Source of the DNA: JACDHG01 sp963815295
GTDB lineage: Bacteria > Actinomycetota > Actinomycetes > Propionibacteriales > Nocardioidaceae
Direction: 5' to 3'
Assembly: GCA_963815295.1 (NCBI GenBank)
Contig: CAWFFZ010000014.1
Span: forward strand, 1 to 22,845
Length of the DNA: 22,845 bases
The position numbers and the translations under genes were made by a program. This document shows, piece by piece, positions 13,812 to 22,775 of this stretch (its first letter is position 1; every line of letters begins with the position of its first letter). The notes beneath the pieces were generated by a model that had not been told where the DNA came from, made no database searches, and saw only the letters and a list, made by a program, of their open reading frames with translations.

Positions 13812-16616
13812 ATGGACAACTTCACAGACAGCCAATTAGCCGATCTCAACGACAGGGCGACCGAGCGCGACGCGACTGCGCTCCATCGTGACCGCATTGC
13901 GGACGCGCGCGACACAGTGCTGCTCGGGGCGATCACGGCTACGTGGGCGCTTCTGTTGCTATTGCTGCAGCGAGGTGGCAACGACGACGCTGCGCAGCTG
14001 CTGTCCAACGTTGGCTTGGCAGCTATCGCGTTTGCCGCAGGGGTGGCAGCCCTGGTGCGTGCCAGGCGCGTCGAATCAGGCAAACGTTTTTGGGTTCTCC
14101 TGGGCGCAGCCTCGCTCTCGTGGTCGGCTGGCCAAGCGGTGTGGACGTGGTACGAGTCCGTCTTAGGCCGTGAGGTTCCGTTCCCGTCTCTCGCTGATAT
14201 TGGCTACCTGGCGATGCCGCCGTTGGCGGCCGCGGCTCTTCTCTCTTTGCCTCTGGCGGCGTCGACCTTTGCTGGCAAGGTGCGAACTCTGCTCGACGGC
14301 TTGATGATCGCGGCCTCCCTGCTGCTGATCAGCTGGGTGGTCGTCTTGGGGCCGGTCGTTCAGGCCGGCGCAGACAACCTGCTTACGCAGGTGATCTCCC
14401 TTGCCTATCCAGTGGGCGACATCGTCGTCATTACGATCGTTGTCTGCACCTGGCTGAGGGCTCGCCAGTCGGGCGCCCAGCTACCAGCCTCGTTGCGGCT
14501 GGTGGGTGCGGGACTGGTGGCGTTCGCCATCGCTGACTCCGGCTTCGTGGTTCTCACGACGTCGGGCAATTACAGCTCCGGCAGCTGGATCGACGTCGGA
14601 TGGTTCGTCGGCTTCGCTCTCATGTTGCGCGCGGCGTTGGCCCAGGGTCGACAAGGCGTTGAGGTCTTTGACGACTCGGGTTTGGTCTCGCAGTTCAACC
14701 CGTTCTTGCCGTACCTTGCCGTGACTGCGGCGTTGCTTACGTCGGCCATCGACGTCGTGGCTAATGGCCACACCGACATGTTCGTGTCCTGGGACGGCAC
14801 CGCCTTGATGGCATTCCTGGTGGCTCGCCAGGTCATCACACTGCGCGAGAACTGGGCTCTCACCCGCCACCTGGAGCATCGGGTGGAAACCAGGACCGCC
14901 GAGCTCGAGTCCAGCAGGCAGCGGTTCGCCGCACTAGTCCAGCACAGCTCAGACGTGGTCACGGTGGTCGACGCGGACGGCCTCATCACTTATCAGAGTG
15001 AGTCGTGTCAGCGCGTGTTGAACCGCTCGGCCGAGTCGATGACCGGGCGACCGGTCTGGGACTTCATGACCGACGACGACGCTGACCCTCTGCGAGAGGC
15101 GATCGACTCGGCCTCCAAGGAGCCGCTGAGGATGCGCACAATTCAGAACGTCTGGCGCCGCGACGATGAGAGTCAGTGCTTCCTCGAGGTGACGGTCACC
15201 AACCTGCTGGACAACGCCGACGTGGCCGGTCTTGTCCTCAACAGTCGCGATGTCACAGACCGAACTGTCCTCGAAGGTCAGTTGTTGCACCAGGCCTTCC
15301 ACGACTCGTTGACAACGCTGTCCAACCGAGCATTGTTCAAGGACAGGCTCGAGCATGCGATGGCGCGTCGACACCTGCAGCCATCGTCGTTGGCTGTCCT
15401 GTTCCTGGACCTCGACAGCTTCAAGGAGATCAACGACACCCTCGGTCACAGCAGCGGGGACCAGCTCTTGCAGCAGGTAGCCCAGCGACTGACCGCGCAG
15501 GCGCGACCCAGTGACACGGTGGCGAGATTCGGCGGCGACGAGTTCGCCATTCTCGTCGAGGACCTCGCGGACCCCGAGTACACAATCAACCTGGCCCAGC
15601 GGGTCAACGCAGTTTTGCAGGAGCCGTACCAGCTCGGCGGCACTCAGGTACGTGTCACCGCCAGTGTCGGCATTGCTCACTACGGGCCGCATGCCACCGA
15701 CGCCGAGCAGCTGCTCCGCAACGCTGACCTGGCGATGTACCAGGCCAAGGCGGCGATGCCGGGTGGCTTCGCGCTCTACGACCCAAGCATGCATGCGGGG
15801 CTGGTCGAGCGGGTGCGGTTGGAGGCCGCGTTGCGTGTCGCCCTCGAGAACGACGAGCTGGCCGTGCACTACCAGCCGCTGATGGATCTGCGCACCGGCC
15901 AGGCCACCTGTGTCGAGGCTCTGGCCCGGTGGCAGCACCCGGAGTTAGGCGAAGTCCAACCTGACGAGTTCATCCCGCTGGCCGAGTCCACCGGTCTCAT
16001 CCAGCAGTTGGGCGAGTGGATCCTCCGGGAGTCTTGCCGGCAGGTCATGCAGTGGCGAACTGAGACCTCTGAGCTCAGCGAACTGAAGGTGAGCGTCAAC
16101 GTGTCGGCGCGTCAGCTGTTCGATGGCGACATGGCGGCGACGGTCACGGATGTTCTCGACCAGTCCGGCCTCCCCCCGTCCTGCCTCACGCTGGAGATGA
16201 CCGAGAGCGTGCTGATGGACGATTCCGGCGAGACGTTGTCGACGCTGCGCGCGATACGCGCGATGGGCGTTCGGCTGGCGATCGACGACTTCGGCACCGG
16301 GTACTCGTCGCTGAGCTACCTGCACCAGTTCCCGGTTGACGTCCTCAAGATCGACCGCAGCTTCATCCAGCAGATGACCGACGGCGGGGATGCCTCGCTC
16401 GTCAGCACCATCGTGCGACTGGGCCAGACCATGCACCTGGAGACGGTCGCGGAAGGTGTCGAGCGCCCCGACGAGATGCTGAAGCTCCGGCGGCAGGGGT
16501 GTACGACAGGCCAAGGTTTCTACTTCTCCCCAGCACTCCCCGCCGCGGAGCTGCGCGCCCATCTCTTGGAGCGGTCACAGATGACCGTTCTGCGTGGCGC
16601 ACGAGCAACCGGCTGA
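13812..16616 (+). CDS. Membrane PAS-GGDEF-EAL cyclic-di-GMP enzyme
   Basis: This protein of 934 residues makes and/or degrades cyclic-di-GMP at the membrane. It starts with a short RD-repeat (ATERDATALHRDRIADARD), then about eight membrane spans (roughly 35-330), a linker helix, a PAS domain (about 371-480), GGDEF (about 495-655) and EAL (about 675-930). The GGDEF motif is intact at 574-578, with the product-inhibition site RPSD at 565-568. EAL is intact at 702-704, as are DDFGTGYSS (825 on) and AEGVE. Both activities are therefore plausible. The start at 13812 is chosen over 13764 because the equivalent ATG follows the homologous leader at 3573. There is no strong ribosome binding site. Only 42 bases separate it from the decarboxylase gene. 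Confidence 0.92.
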   Translation: MDNFTDSQLADLNDRATERDATALHRDRIADARDTVLLGAITATWALLLLLLQRGGNDDAAQLLSNVGLAAIAFAAGVAALVRARRVESGKRFWVLLGAASLSWSAGQAVWTWYESVLGREVPFPSLADIGYLAMPPLAAAALLSLPLAASTFAGKVRTLLDGLMIAASLLLISWVVVLGPVVQAGADNLLTQVISLAYPVGDIVVITIVVCTWLRARQSGAQLPASLRLVGAGLVAFAIADSGFVVLTTSGNYSSGSWIDVGWFVGFALMLRAALAQGRQGVEVFDDSGLVSQFNPFLPYLAVTAALLTSAIDVVANGHTDMFVSWDGTALMAFLVARQVITLRENWALTRHLEHRVETRTAELESSRQRFAALVQHSSDVVTVVDADGLITYQSESCQRVLNRSAESMTGRPVWDFMTDDDADPLREAIDSASKEPLRMRTIQNVWRRDDESQCFLEVTVTNLLDNADVAGLVLNSRDVTDRTVLEGQLLHQAFHDSLTTLSNRALFKDRLEHAMARRHLQPSSLAVLFLDLDSFKEINDTLGHSSGDQLLQQVAQRLTAQARPSDTVARFGGDEFAILVEDLADPEYTINLAQRVNAVLQEPYQLGGTQVRVTASVGIAHYGPHATDAEQLLRNADLAMYQAKAAMPGGFALYDPSMHAGLVERVRLEAALRVALENDELAVHYQPLMDLRTGQATCVEALARWQHPELGEVQPDEFIPLAESTGLIQQLGEWILRESCRQVMQWRTETSELSELKVSVNVSARQLFDGDMAATVTDVLDQSGLPPSCLTLEMTESVLMDDSGETLSTLRAIRAMGVRLAIDDFGTGYSSLSYLHQFPVDVLKIDRSFIQQMTDGGDASLVSTIVRLGQTMHLETVAEGVERPDEMLKLRRQGCTTGQGFYFSPALPAAELRAHLLERSQMTVLRGARATG

Positions 16617-16658
16617 GTTCGCCCGACCCGAGATTCACCGCTCCAAGGAGCACTAGAT

Positions 16659-17849
16659 ATGACCATGACGATGCGTGACCTGAGTGCTGCGGTCCGGCTG
16701 CCGGGTCACTGGCCCTCGAGCCTCACACCGTCAAGCCTCAACAAGCTTGAGGCTGCGACGCCCTTCCTTGCCTGCGACTTGACGCTCTTCTGCGAGCGCA
16801 TTCGTCGATTCCGCGAGGCAATGCCGGCGGTCCACCCCTTCTACGCGATCAAATGCAACTCCATGCCTGAGCTGCTGACGACTGCCCGCGACATCGGCAT
16901 CAGTTTTGAGGTCGCCTCGTTGGGCGAGCTGCGACTGCTTCAAGAGCAGGGAGTCAACCCCGCCGACGTGCTGTACAGCAACACGGTCAAGCCTGCCGAA
17001 CATGTCAGAGCCGCCGCCGCCGCTGGACTATGGCGGTTCGCCTTCGACTCCGAGGGCGAGCTGCACAAGATCGCGAAGCACGCGCCCGGGTCGGCGGTTT
17101 TCGTGAGAGTACGGGTCGACGACAGCAGCAGCGTGTTCCCCTTGTCTCGCAAGTTCGGAGCCGAGTTCCACGACGCGCGCGCGCTGATGCACTTGGCTCA
17201 GGACTTGGGCCTCCGACCGTATGGAGTCAACTTCCACGTCGGCTCACAATGCACGACGACCACGTCGTACGTCCGCGCGATCGCCTCTGCCGGAGGCCTG
17301 ATGCGCCAACTCGCCGCGGACGGCATACAGCTCGAGATGCTCGATATTGGCGGCGGATTCCCTTCCCGCTATGTGGATCGTGTCCCGACGATCGAGCAGA
17401 TCGGACGCGCAGTCACGTCCGCACTGGAGGACTACCTGCCCTATCAGCCGGCCTTGATCGCTGCCGAGCCCGGCCGGCACCTGGTGGCCGAGACCGCAGT
17501 GATGGCGGCGACCGTCCTCGGCCGTGAGGAACGCGCGGGCGAAGAGTGGCTGTATCTCGACGTGGGTGCTTACAACGGATTGATGGAGACGCTGCAGACG
17601 GTCGGTCAGTGGCGCTTCCCGATCTGGTCATCGCGCTCGGATCATGGCGACGTAGAGCAAATCCCCTACACGATCACGGGGCCGACCTGCGACAGCGCGG
17701 ACACCATGTTCTTCGGTACGGCCCTCCCAGTGACGATGGCAGAAGGAGACCGCATCTACATCGCGTCTGCGGGTGCGTACACGTTGAGCTATGCGTCCAG
17801 CTTCAACGGCTTCCCCCCTCCACAACCGATCGTGATCGGTCGTGCCTGA
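16659..17849 (+). CDS. Ornithine-decarboxylase-like PLP enzyme (fold III)
   Basis: This 396-residue cytosolic enzyme probably decarboxylates a basic amino acid such as ornithine to a diamine. The ATG at 16659 has AAGGAG eight bases upstream. Hallmarks of the eukaryotic-type ornithine/diaminopimelate decarboxylase family are all present: FYAIKCN with the PLP lysine K65, FHVGSQ with H193, DIGGGFP for the phosphate, EPGR from E270, and GPTCDSAD with C344 and D345 from the partner subunit, plus AYTLSYASSFNGF. GPTCD favours ornithine over diaminopimelate, but related enzymes act on lysine or modified amino acids. It is flanked by a cyclic-di-GMP enzyme and a transporter in the same direction. Confidence 0.88.
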   Translation: MTMTMRDLSAAVRLPGHWPSSLTPSSLNKLEAATPFLACDLTLFCERIRRFREAMPAVHPFYAIKCNSMPELLTTARDIGISFEVASLGELRLLQEQGVNPADVLYSNTVKPAEHVRAAAAAGLWRFAFDSEGELHKIAKHAPGSAVFVRVRVDDSSSVFPLSRKFGAEFHDARALMHLAQDLGLRPYGVNFHVGSQCTTTTSYVRAIASAGGLMRQLAADGIQLEMLDIGGGFPSRYVDRVPTIEQIGRAVTSALEDYLPYQPALIAAEPGRHLVAETAVMAATVLGREERAGEEWLYLDVGAYNGLMETLQTVGQWRFPIWSSRSDHGDVEQIPYTITGPTCDSADTMFFGTALPVTMAEGDRIYIASAGAYTLSYASSFNGFPPPQPIVIGRA

Positions 17850-17866
17850 GACGGGCCCGCAGCCGG

Positions 17867-19021
17867 GTGGAGGAACACGCAAGGCGACGGCTACGCCAGC
17901 TGATGATCGCTGGGTGGGTCGATTCGATCTGCCTTTCCTTCGCGTGGACGCTGTTGCTCCTCGAGATTGTGGAGCGGCATGGGCTGCGCGGTGCAGGTGT
18001 AGCCGGCGCGGCCATGCTGATCGGAACAGCTCTCTCGGCACCCGTGGCGAGTCACTTGGCACAGATGCTCGGCGGATGCGGACTACTGCGCGCCGCGGCC
18101 GGCGCCGAGTCGCTGCTGCGAGTCGCAGTCTTTGCACTGCTCGTCTTCAACACCGGCATGTGGTCGCTTGTGCTGTGTATCGCCGTCATGAACATCACCG
18201 CATGGACAGGTTACGCGGGAATGCGTGCAGAAGTTGCCGCGGTAGCACCCGGGCCGAAGGCGCTCACGGTGTACGGAACCGGGGTTGCGGCTGTCGAGGC
18301 ACTCGGCGCGGCGGCAGCGGCGTTCGTCCCGGCGCGAGTTGTCCAGAGCCCCTCTCTCACCGTTGTCTGCATCGTCGCGATCTACGTTGCCGCCCTCGTG
18401 CCGACTGTCATGGTTGCAGGCGGCTCGAGGATCGGGCCAGCGCGTGCCATCGCGCAAGACAGGCCTCGCACCCTGCGCCCGTCGTTGCCCCTGACTGCCG
18501 GAGTGCTCCTGATGTTTATCGCGTCCGGACCCACGCTGCTGGCGGTCGCACTGGCCGCCGAGTGGCACGGTCGGTCATCTGTGCCAGCTGTCGCACTGGC
18601 CTTCGCGGTCGGCTCGCTGTCCGCACCCTTCGTTTGCGGACGCGTTGTCCGACGGATGGGCAACGGACCGACCGCCTGGCTCGTCTGTGCAATGGGCATG
18701 CTCGTCCTTTGGCCGCTGGCACCGCTTTACGCAGCCGCGCTCTGTGGTGCCCAATTGCTCTCCGGGTTGTTTATGACCACCTTGGAAGGGCTGTTGGACG
18801 CAAAGGCGGCTGCCGAGGCCCGGAGATCGGTCACGGGTGCGTTGGCTCGGGCAACTGCTGGGAGAGCCTTGGGTTCGGCAGCTGGCGTCGCTGCGCTGCC
18901 AATCGCGATAGTCACCTTTGGATTTTCTCTCGTCGTCGGCGGAGCGCTCACCATGCTGACCGGCGGGGCCGTGTCTGCCAAGAGGTGGTCCCAACGCCAA
19001 GCCCGCCACGACCGTCACTGA
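17867..19021 (+). CDS. MFS-like transporter
   Basis: This 384-residue membrane protein has about ten to twelve hydrophobic spans, with a basic start (VEEHARRRLRQ) and the pattern of MFS efflux proteins, including RVVRRMGNGPTAWLVCAMGM between the halves. The GTG at 17867 is preferred because it keeps the basic leader and lies 17 bases after the decarboxylase stop; an ATG at 17903 is also possible. The position suggests co-transcription with the decarboxylase and hence export or uptake of its product or a derivative. The substrate is inferred from context only. No terminator is obvious after it; repeats follow. Confidence 0.75.
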   Translation: MEEHARRRLRQLMIAGWVDSICLSFAWTLLLLEIVERHGLRGAGVAGAAMLIGTALSAPVASHLAQMLGGCGLLRAAAGAESLLRVAVFALLVFNTGMWSLVLCIAVMNITAWTGYAGMRAEVAAVAPGPKALTVYGTGVAAVEALGAAAAAFVPARVVQSPSLTVVCIVAIYVAALVPTVMVAGGSRIGPARAIAQDRPRTLRPSLPLTAGVLLMFIASGPTLLAVALAAEWHGRSSVPAVALAFAVGSLSAPFVCGRVVRRMGNGPTAWLVCAMGMLVLWPLAPLYAAALCGAQLLSGLFMTTLEGLLDAKAAAEARRSVTGALARATAGRALGSAAGVAALPIAIVTFGFSLVVGGALTMLTGGAVSAKRWSQRQARHDRH

Positions 19022-19080
19022 GTCGACTCCGCACGCCGCACTGGTCAGCTCACCGGGACGCCACAAACTCGTTCTCCACC

Positions 19081-19193
19081 ATCCTCGCCCAGTGAACGCG
19101 CTACAAGGCACCCGGCGGCATCAAGCCGATGGCGTGGGCCAGACGTCAGCTGGGCCGTGCGGGTCGACTCGACGGCTATCAGTGCTGGGTGAA
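19081..19193. repeat. 123-bp tandem repeat, unit 1
   Basis: This unit is repeated at 19204-19316 with a period of 123 bases and close similarity. Each unit starts near CTCGCCCAG and ends near CTGGGTGA, so its ends are imperfectly inverted. It lies between two convergent genes, the usual place for REP-like intergenic repeats. On the minus strand it could be read as a 41-residue repeat (containing QLTSGPRHRLDAAG), but the position argues against coding. Confidence 0.7.
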
Positions 19194-19203
19194 GCCTGCC
19201 ATC

Positions 19204-19316
19204 ATCCTCACCCAGTGAATGCGCTACAAGGCTCCCGGCTGCATCAAGCCGATGGCGTGGGCCACACGTCAGTTGGGCCGTGATGGTCGACCCGACGGCT
19301 ATGAGTGCTGGGTGAG
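19204..19316. repeat. 123-bp tandem repeat, unit 2
   Basis: This is the second copy of the 19081 unit. Here the ends are better inverted repeats: CTCACCCAG at the left and CTGGGTGAG at the right. The interior block GCATCAAGCCGATGGCGTGG is shared with unit 1. The sequence from 19317 to 19439 shows nothing further. Confidence 0.7.
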
Positions 19317-19439
19317 AGCTCTCCATCGGCGCAGCTGACTCGCCGGTCGGAGGCCGTAGTCCTGACGGGAACGCCTGATCCGGTCGCTGGTGGGGTTCGG
19401 ATCTGGACACCGCGCCGACCAGCATGCGTCCTCGGGGTG

Positions 19440-20102
19440 TTACGCCGAGACGCGGACCGGCTCGTTGGTCTCGGCAGCAGCTTTCTGCCGGCGGGCGATG
19501 ATGATGGCCGCGGTGATGAGCCAGAACGGCAGCAGCAGGTAGTTGACCAGGCCGCCCGGCGGGATGCTGCAAGCGCCGAGCAGTGCGAGAACGCCCATCA
19601 CCGTCGTGGTGATGGCGAACCACTTGGGCAGTACGGCGTTGCGCACGCCGCCGAGCCCGATGGCGATGAACGCGGCAGCAATGCCGATCCCCATTCCTAG
19701 CCAGCCGAAGTACTGGGCGTAGCTGAGCATCTGGGTCGCCGCCTCATTGCCATCCTCGGCCGCCGACATCAGGCCCTTGGTCCAGACCGCCATCTGGGCG
19801 AGCCCGGCTGAGACGGTGAGCCACCCGCCGTACGCGACGCTGGAATAGGTGGCTTCGCTAGCCTCTCCCGAGCGCAGCAGATTGCGGACCGCGGTGGCGA
19901 AGAAGAGCAGGGACACCCCCATCACGACCAGACAAGACAGGCTGCCGATGTTGAGCCCGAGGTGATCGTTGATCGCTTCGACCGAACCGCGACCTGGCTC
20001 GTCGGACGAGTGCACGCGAGCCAGGGCATCCTGGGCGATCCAGGCGAGACCGGCGATGACGCCACTCCACGGCAGAAACCTTTCAAATGTGCTGAGCGGC
20101 AT
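19440..20102 (-). CDS. Hypothetical membrane protein
   Basis: This protein of 220 residues starts at ATG 20102 with AAGGGAG upstream and ends at TAA 19440-19442. It has about six hydrophobic spans: near the start (FLPWSGVIAGLAWIAQDALA), around residues 55-75, 90-110, 130-150, 160-180 and near the end, plus a basic C-terminal stretch (ARRQKAAAE). No catalytic motif is visible. It is transcribed away from the histidine kinase gene, separated by about 156 bases that contain a palindrome, so it may be a target or partner of that two-component system. The family is not recognised. Confidence 0.7.
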   Translation of the reverse strand: MPLSTFERFLPWSGVIAGLAWIAQDALARVHSSDEPGRGSVEAINDHLGLNIGSLSCLVVMGVSLLFFATAVRNLLRSGEASEATYSSVAYGGWLTVSAGLAQMAVWTKGLMSAAEDGNEAATQMLSYAQYFGWLGMGIGIAAAFIAIGLGGVRNAVLPKWFAITTTVMGVLALLGACSIPPGGLVNYLLLPFWLITAAIIIARRQKAAAETNEPVRVSA

Positions 20103-20201
20103 GTCCCGCTCCCTTCTGATCAGATGTCCGGCGCCTTGCCGGCTCCCAGACCGTCTCCTGCCCGGCGACCCGGGCGCATGGTCTGGGCGTCCCGATCCGA
20201 T

Positions 20202-20216
20202 CGGGAACAGTTCCCG
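20202..20216. promoter_or_regulatory. 15-bp palindrome between divergent genes
   Basis: CGGGAAC-A-GTTCCCG is a perfect inverted repeat around one base, 43 bases before the kinase start. It lies in the short divergent region and has the form of a dimer-binding operator, plausibly for the LuxR-type regulator at 22131 or another repressor. Binding is inference. Confidence 0.5.
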
Positions 20217-20258
20217 GGCGTGCTGACGCGCGACGCTCGCGCACCCCAGACTGGGCGC

Positions 20259-22134
20259 ATGCAACTGCTCGTCGCCCTGATCGTCGGGCTGGTCTCCCTG
20301 GCGCTTGGCCTGCTCGTGATGTTCCGAGGCGGGCAGCGCCGGATCGGCTTGCTGCTGATCGCGCACGGGGTGACCGTGGGGGTCTTCCTGAGCATCCCTC
20401 AGTCCCCGAGCACGAGTCGGGCCGGGATGGTGATCGACCAGCTCACCCAAGGCAGCTGGGTGTTCCTGTTCCTGTGGCTGGTCCTGATCGCCTATCTGCT
20501 CCCCGACGGGACACACCACCTCGAAGCGCTGGCGGAGCTGGGTCACAGTCGGGCTCGTCGGGGTCGTGGTGTTCCAGGTCGGCGCAGCGGGCGACCGCAC
20601 AATGTTCGCCGACGCTCACGACACACACCCACCTCCGCTCCCATGGCTCCCGGAGCCGGTCAGCAGCGTGCTCGGGCTGATAGGGCTGCTGCTCATCGTG
20701 CTACTCCTGTTCGGCTCGTTCGTCTGTCTGTTGCTCCGCTTGCGCACCTCCGCAGGCGAGGACCGCGTCCGACTGCTGTGGCCGGTCTGGGGGTCTCTGT
20801 CGGTCCCGATCGTGCTCATGTTCGGCTGGGTCAATCACTTCCTGCTCGGGGACCACGAGCTGCCCTTCACCATCGCCCTCGCCCTCTTGGGCGTCGCGCT
20901 GCCGGCCACGATCGCGATCTCCGTGCTCCGACACCGGCTTTTCGACATCGAGCTCGTGCTCAGTCGCACGCTGACCTACGCCGCGCTGACGCTGCTGGTC
21001 GTCGGCTCGTACGCCGTGCTGCTGACCCTCGCAGACCGCGCGTTCGGTAATCGGTCGGCGGGCGGGCTGGTCGCGGTCGGGCTGGTGGCTGTCCTGGTGC
21101 ACCCGACGTACGCATGGCTGCGGCGGGGCATCGAGCGCCGCGTCTACGGCTACCGGTCCGATCCTGCTGTCGCGTTGCGGCGGCTTGGCGCGAGTGTGGA
21201 GTCGTCCGACCCCTTGCACGTGGTCGACACGATCACGACGTCGGTCGCCGAGGCGCTCAAGATCGACGACGTCTGGGTGGAGTTCACCGGTCAGGTTCCA
21301 AGCGATGACGATCATGTGGTGCGGGTGCCCCTCATCCATCGAGGAGAACGCGTGGGCGACCTGGCGGTGGACGTGCCTTCGGGTCGCAACCTCTCCCTAG
21401 CCGACACCGCGCTGCTCCATGACCTGGCGCGCCACGCAGCCCTCGTGGTCAAGGCGGGTCAGCTCGCCGCCGAACTCCAGGAGTCGCGGTCGCGGATCGT
21501 GTCCGCGCGCGAGGAGGAGCGCAAGCGCCTCCGCCGAGACCTGCACGACGGCGTTGGACCCTCACTCGCGGCGATCGTGCTCAAGCTCGACGCGGCCCAG
21601 ACCCGCAAGGACGAGACTGACCGCAACTCACTGCTTGCCGAGACGCGCGACGAGGCGAAGGAAACCATCAAAGAAGTACGACGACTGGTCGACGATCTCC
21701 GACCGCCGGCCATCGACGAGGTCGGTCTCGTCGACGCGATCCGCCAGCGCGCGGCGGCGCTGTCCACCGACGCACTGAGGTACGACGTCACCGGGCCCGA
21801 GGCCCTCCCCTCCTTACCCGCCGCCGTCGAGGTGGCCGCCTTCCGCATCGCCTCAGAGGCCATGACGAACACCGCGAAGCACTCCGGCGCCAGCCGCTGC
21901 ACAGTGGAGATCGAGTTCGACAGCACGTTGGGAGTCACGGTCGCCGACAACGGCCGAAGCTCGGCGAGAGCGACCAGCACCGGGCTGGGCTGGACATCGA
22001 TGACCGAGCGCGCCTCGGAGCTGGGCGGGTCCTGCATGATCTCGAGCCGCGAAGAGGGCGGGCTCGTCGTGCGCGCCGTGCTTCCCCTGGCCGCGACCCT
22101 GGACGAGACTGCCGACGTGGGAGCCACCAAATGA
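20259..22134 (+). pseudogene. NarL/DegS-type sensor histidine kinase (one frameshift)
   Basis: This is a membrane sensor kinase of about 624 residues if one base is removed from the GGG at 20508-20510. The first frame (MQLLVALIVGLVSLALGLLV) runs to LLPDG; the corrected frame continues HTTSKRWRSWVTVGLVGVVV and stays open to the end. The N-terminal third has several membrane spans, followed by a GAF-like region, a HisKA_3 box ERKRLRRDLHDGVGPSLAAI with the phospho-accepting H near residue 429, and an HATPase domain (EAMTNTAKHSG, VADNG, GLGWTSM). All motifs are intact, so the gene may be functional if the extra G is a sequencing error. Alternatively a shorter protein could start near 20566. It overlaps the regulator gene by ATGA. 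Confidence 0.8.
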
Positions 22135-22775
22135 CCAGGATCCTGATCGCGGACGACCACCCCGCGTTCCGTCGCGGGGTTGAGTTGATGCTCGAGGGGG
22201 TCGACGACATCGTGGTCGTCTCACACGCAGAGACCGGACAACGCGCAGTCGATCTTGCGGCGGAAGTCGCTCCAGACGTCGTACTCATGGACCTTCGCAT
22301 GCCGGACCTTGACGGCATCGAGGCCACCCGTCGCATCAGCCGCACGGACCACGCCCCCGCCGTCGTCGTACTCACAATGTTCGAGGACGACGACTCCGTC
22401 TTCGCCGCAATGAGAGCCGGAGCGCGTGGCTATCTCCTGAAGGGAGCCGACCAAGATGAGATCGTGCGGGCGATCCGCGCCGCCGCGGCAGGTGAGGCCA
22501 TCTTCGGGCCCGAGATCGCGGCCCGCGTGATCAGCCACTTCGCGACCGGCTCGGGCTCGACCGCCTCGGCGTTCCCCGCGCTGACCAACCGGGAGCGTGA
22601 GGTGCTGGAAATGGTCGCAGCCGGTAAGGGCAACGCGACCATTGCGCACGAGCTCGTCATCAGCCTCAAGACCGTGCGCAACCACGTGTCGAACATCTTC
22701 ACCAAACTGCAGGTCTCCGACCGCTCGGCAGCGATCGTCAAGGCCCGTGAAGCAGGGCTTGCTGGCGAGTCGTGA
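22131..22775 (+). CDS. NarL/FixJ-family response regulator (LuxR HTH)
   Basis: This transcription regulator of 214 residues is phosphorylated by the kinase just upstream; its ATG overlaps the kinase TGA (ATGA), so the two are coupled. The receiver domain has D8 and D9, the phosphorylation site D54 in VVLMDLRMPD, T82 and K104 (YLLKG). The LuxR-type helix-turn-helix (LTNREREVLEMVAAGKGN, then TIAHELVISLKTVRNHVSNI) fills the C-terminus. All key residues are present. Likely targets are its own operon and the divergent membrane protein gene. The remaining bases to 22845 hold nothing recognisable. Confidence 0.93.
   Translation: MTRILIADDHPAFRRGVELMLEGVDDIVVVSHAETGQRAVDLAAEVAPDVVLMDLRMPDLDGIEATRRISRTDHAPAVVVLTMFEDDDSVFAAMRAGARGYLLKGADQDEIVRAIRAAAAGEAIFGPEIAARVISHFATGSGSTASAFPALTNREREVLEMVAAGKGNATIAHELVISLKTVRNHVSNIFTKLQVSDRSAAIVKAREAGLAGES

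Noticed and set aside
14949..15938. 329-codon minus-strand open frame
   Set aside because: It is antisense to the GGDEF-EAL gene, whose catalytic motifs fix the true frame.
17842..19095. 417-codon plus-strand open frame
   Set aside because: It lies in another frame of the transporter and is rich in R, C, H and S without membrane spans, as expected of an out-of-frame reading of GC-rich coding DNA.
19081..19316. Small protein with a 41-residue tandem repeat on the minus strand
   Set aside because: The repeat has inverted ends, lies between convergent genes and has no start with a ribosome binding site; a noncoding repeat fits better.
19440..20600. Upstream extension of the minus-strand membrane protein
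   Set aside because: The extension beyond 20102 lies antisense to the kinase N-terminus and is polar and low-complexity; ATG 20102 has a good ribosome binding site.
19962..21050. 362-codon plus-strand open frame
   Set aside because: Only 20259-20510 is real (kinase N-terminus); the part before overlaps the minus-strand membrane protein and the part after is arginine-rich out-of-frame reading.
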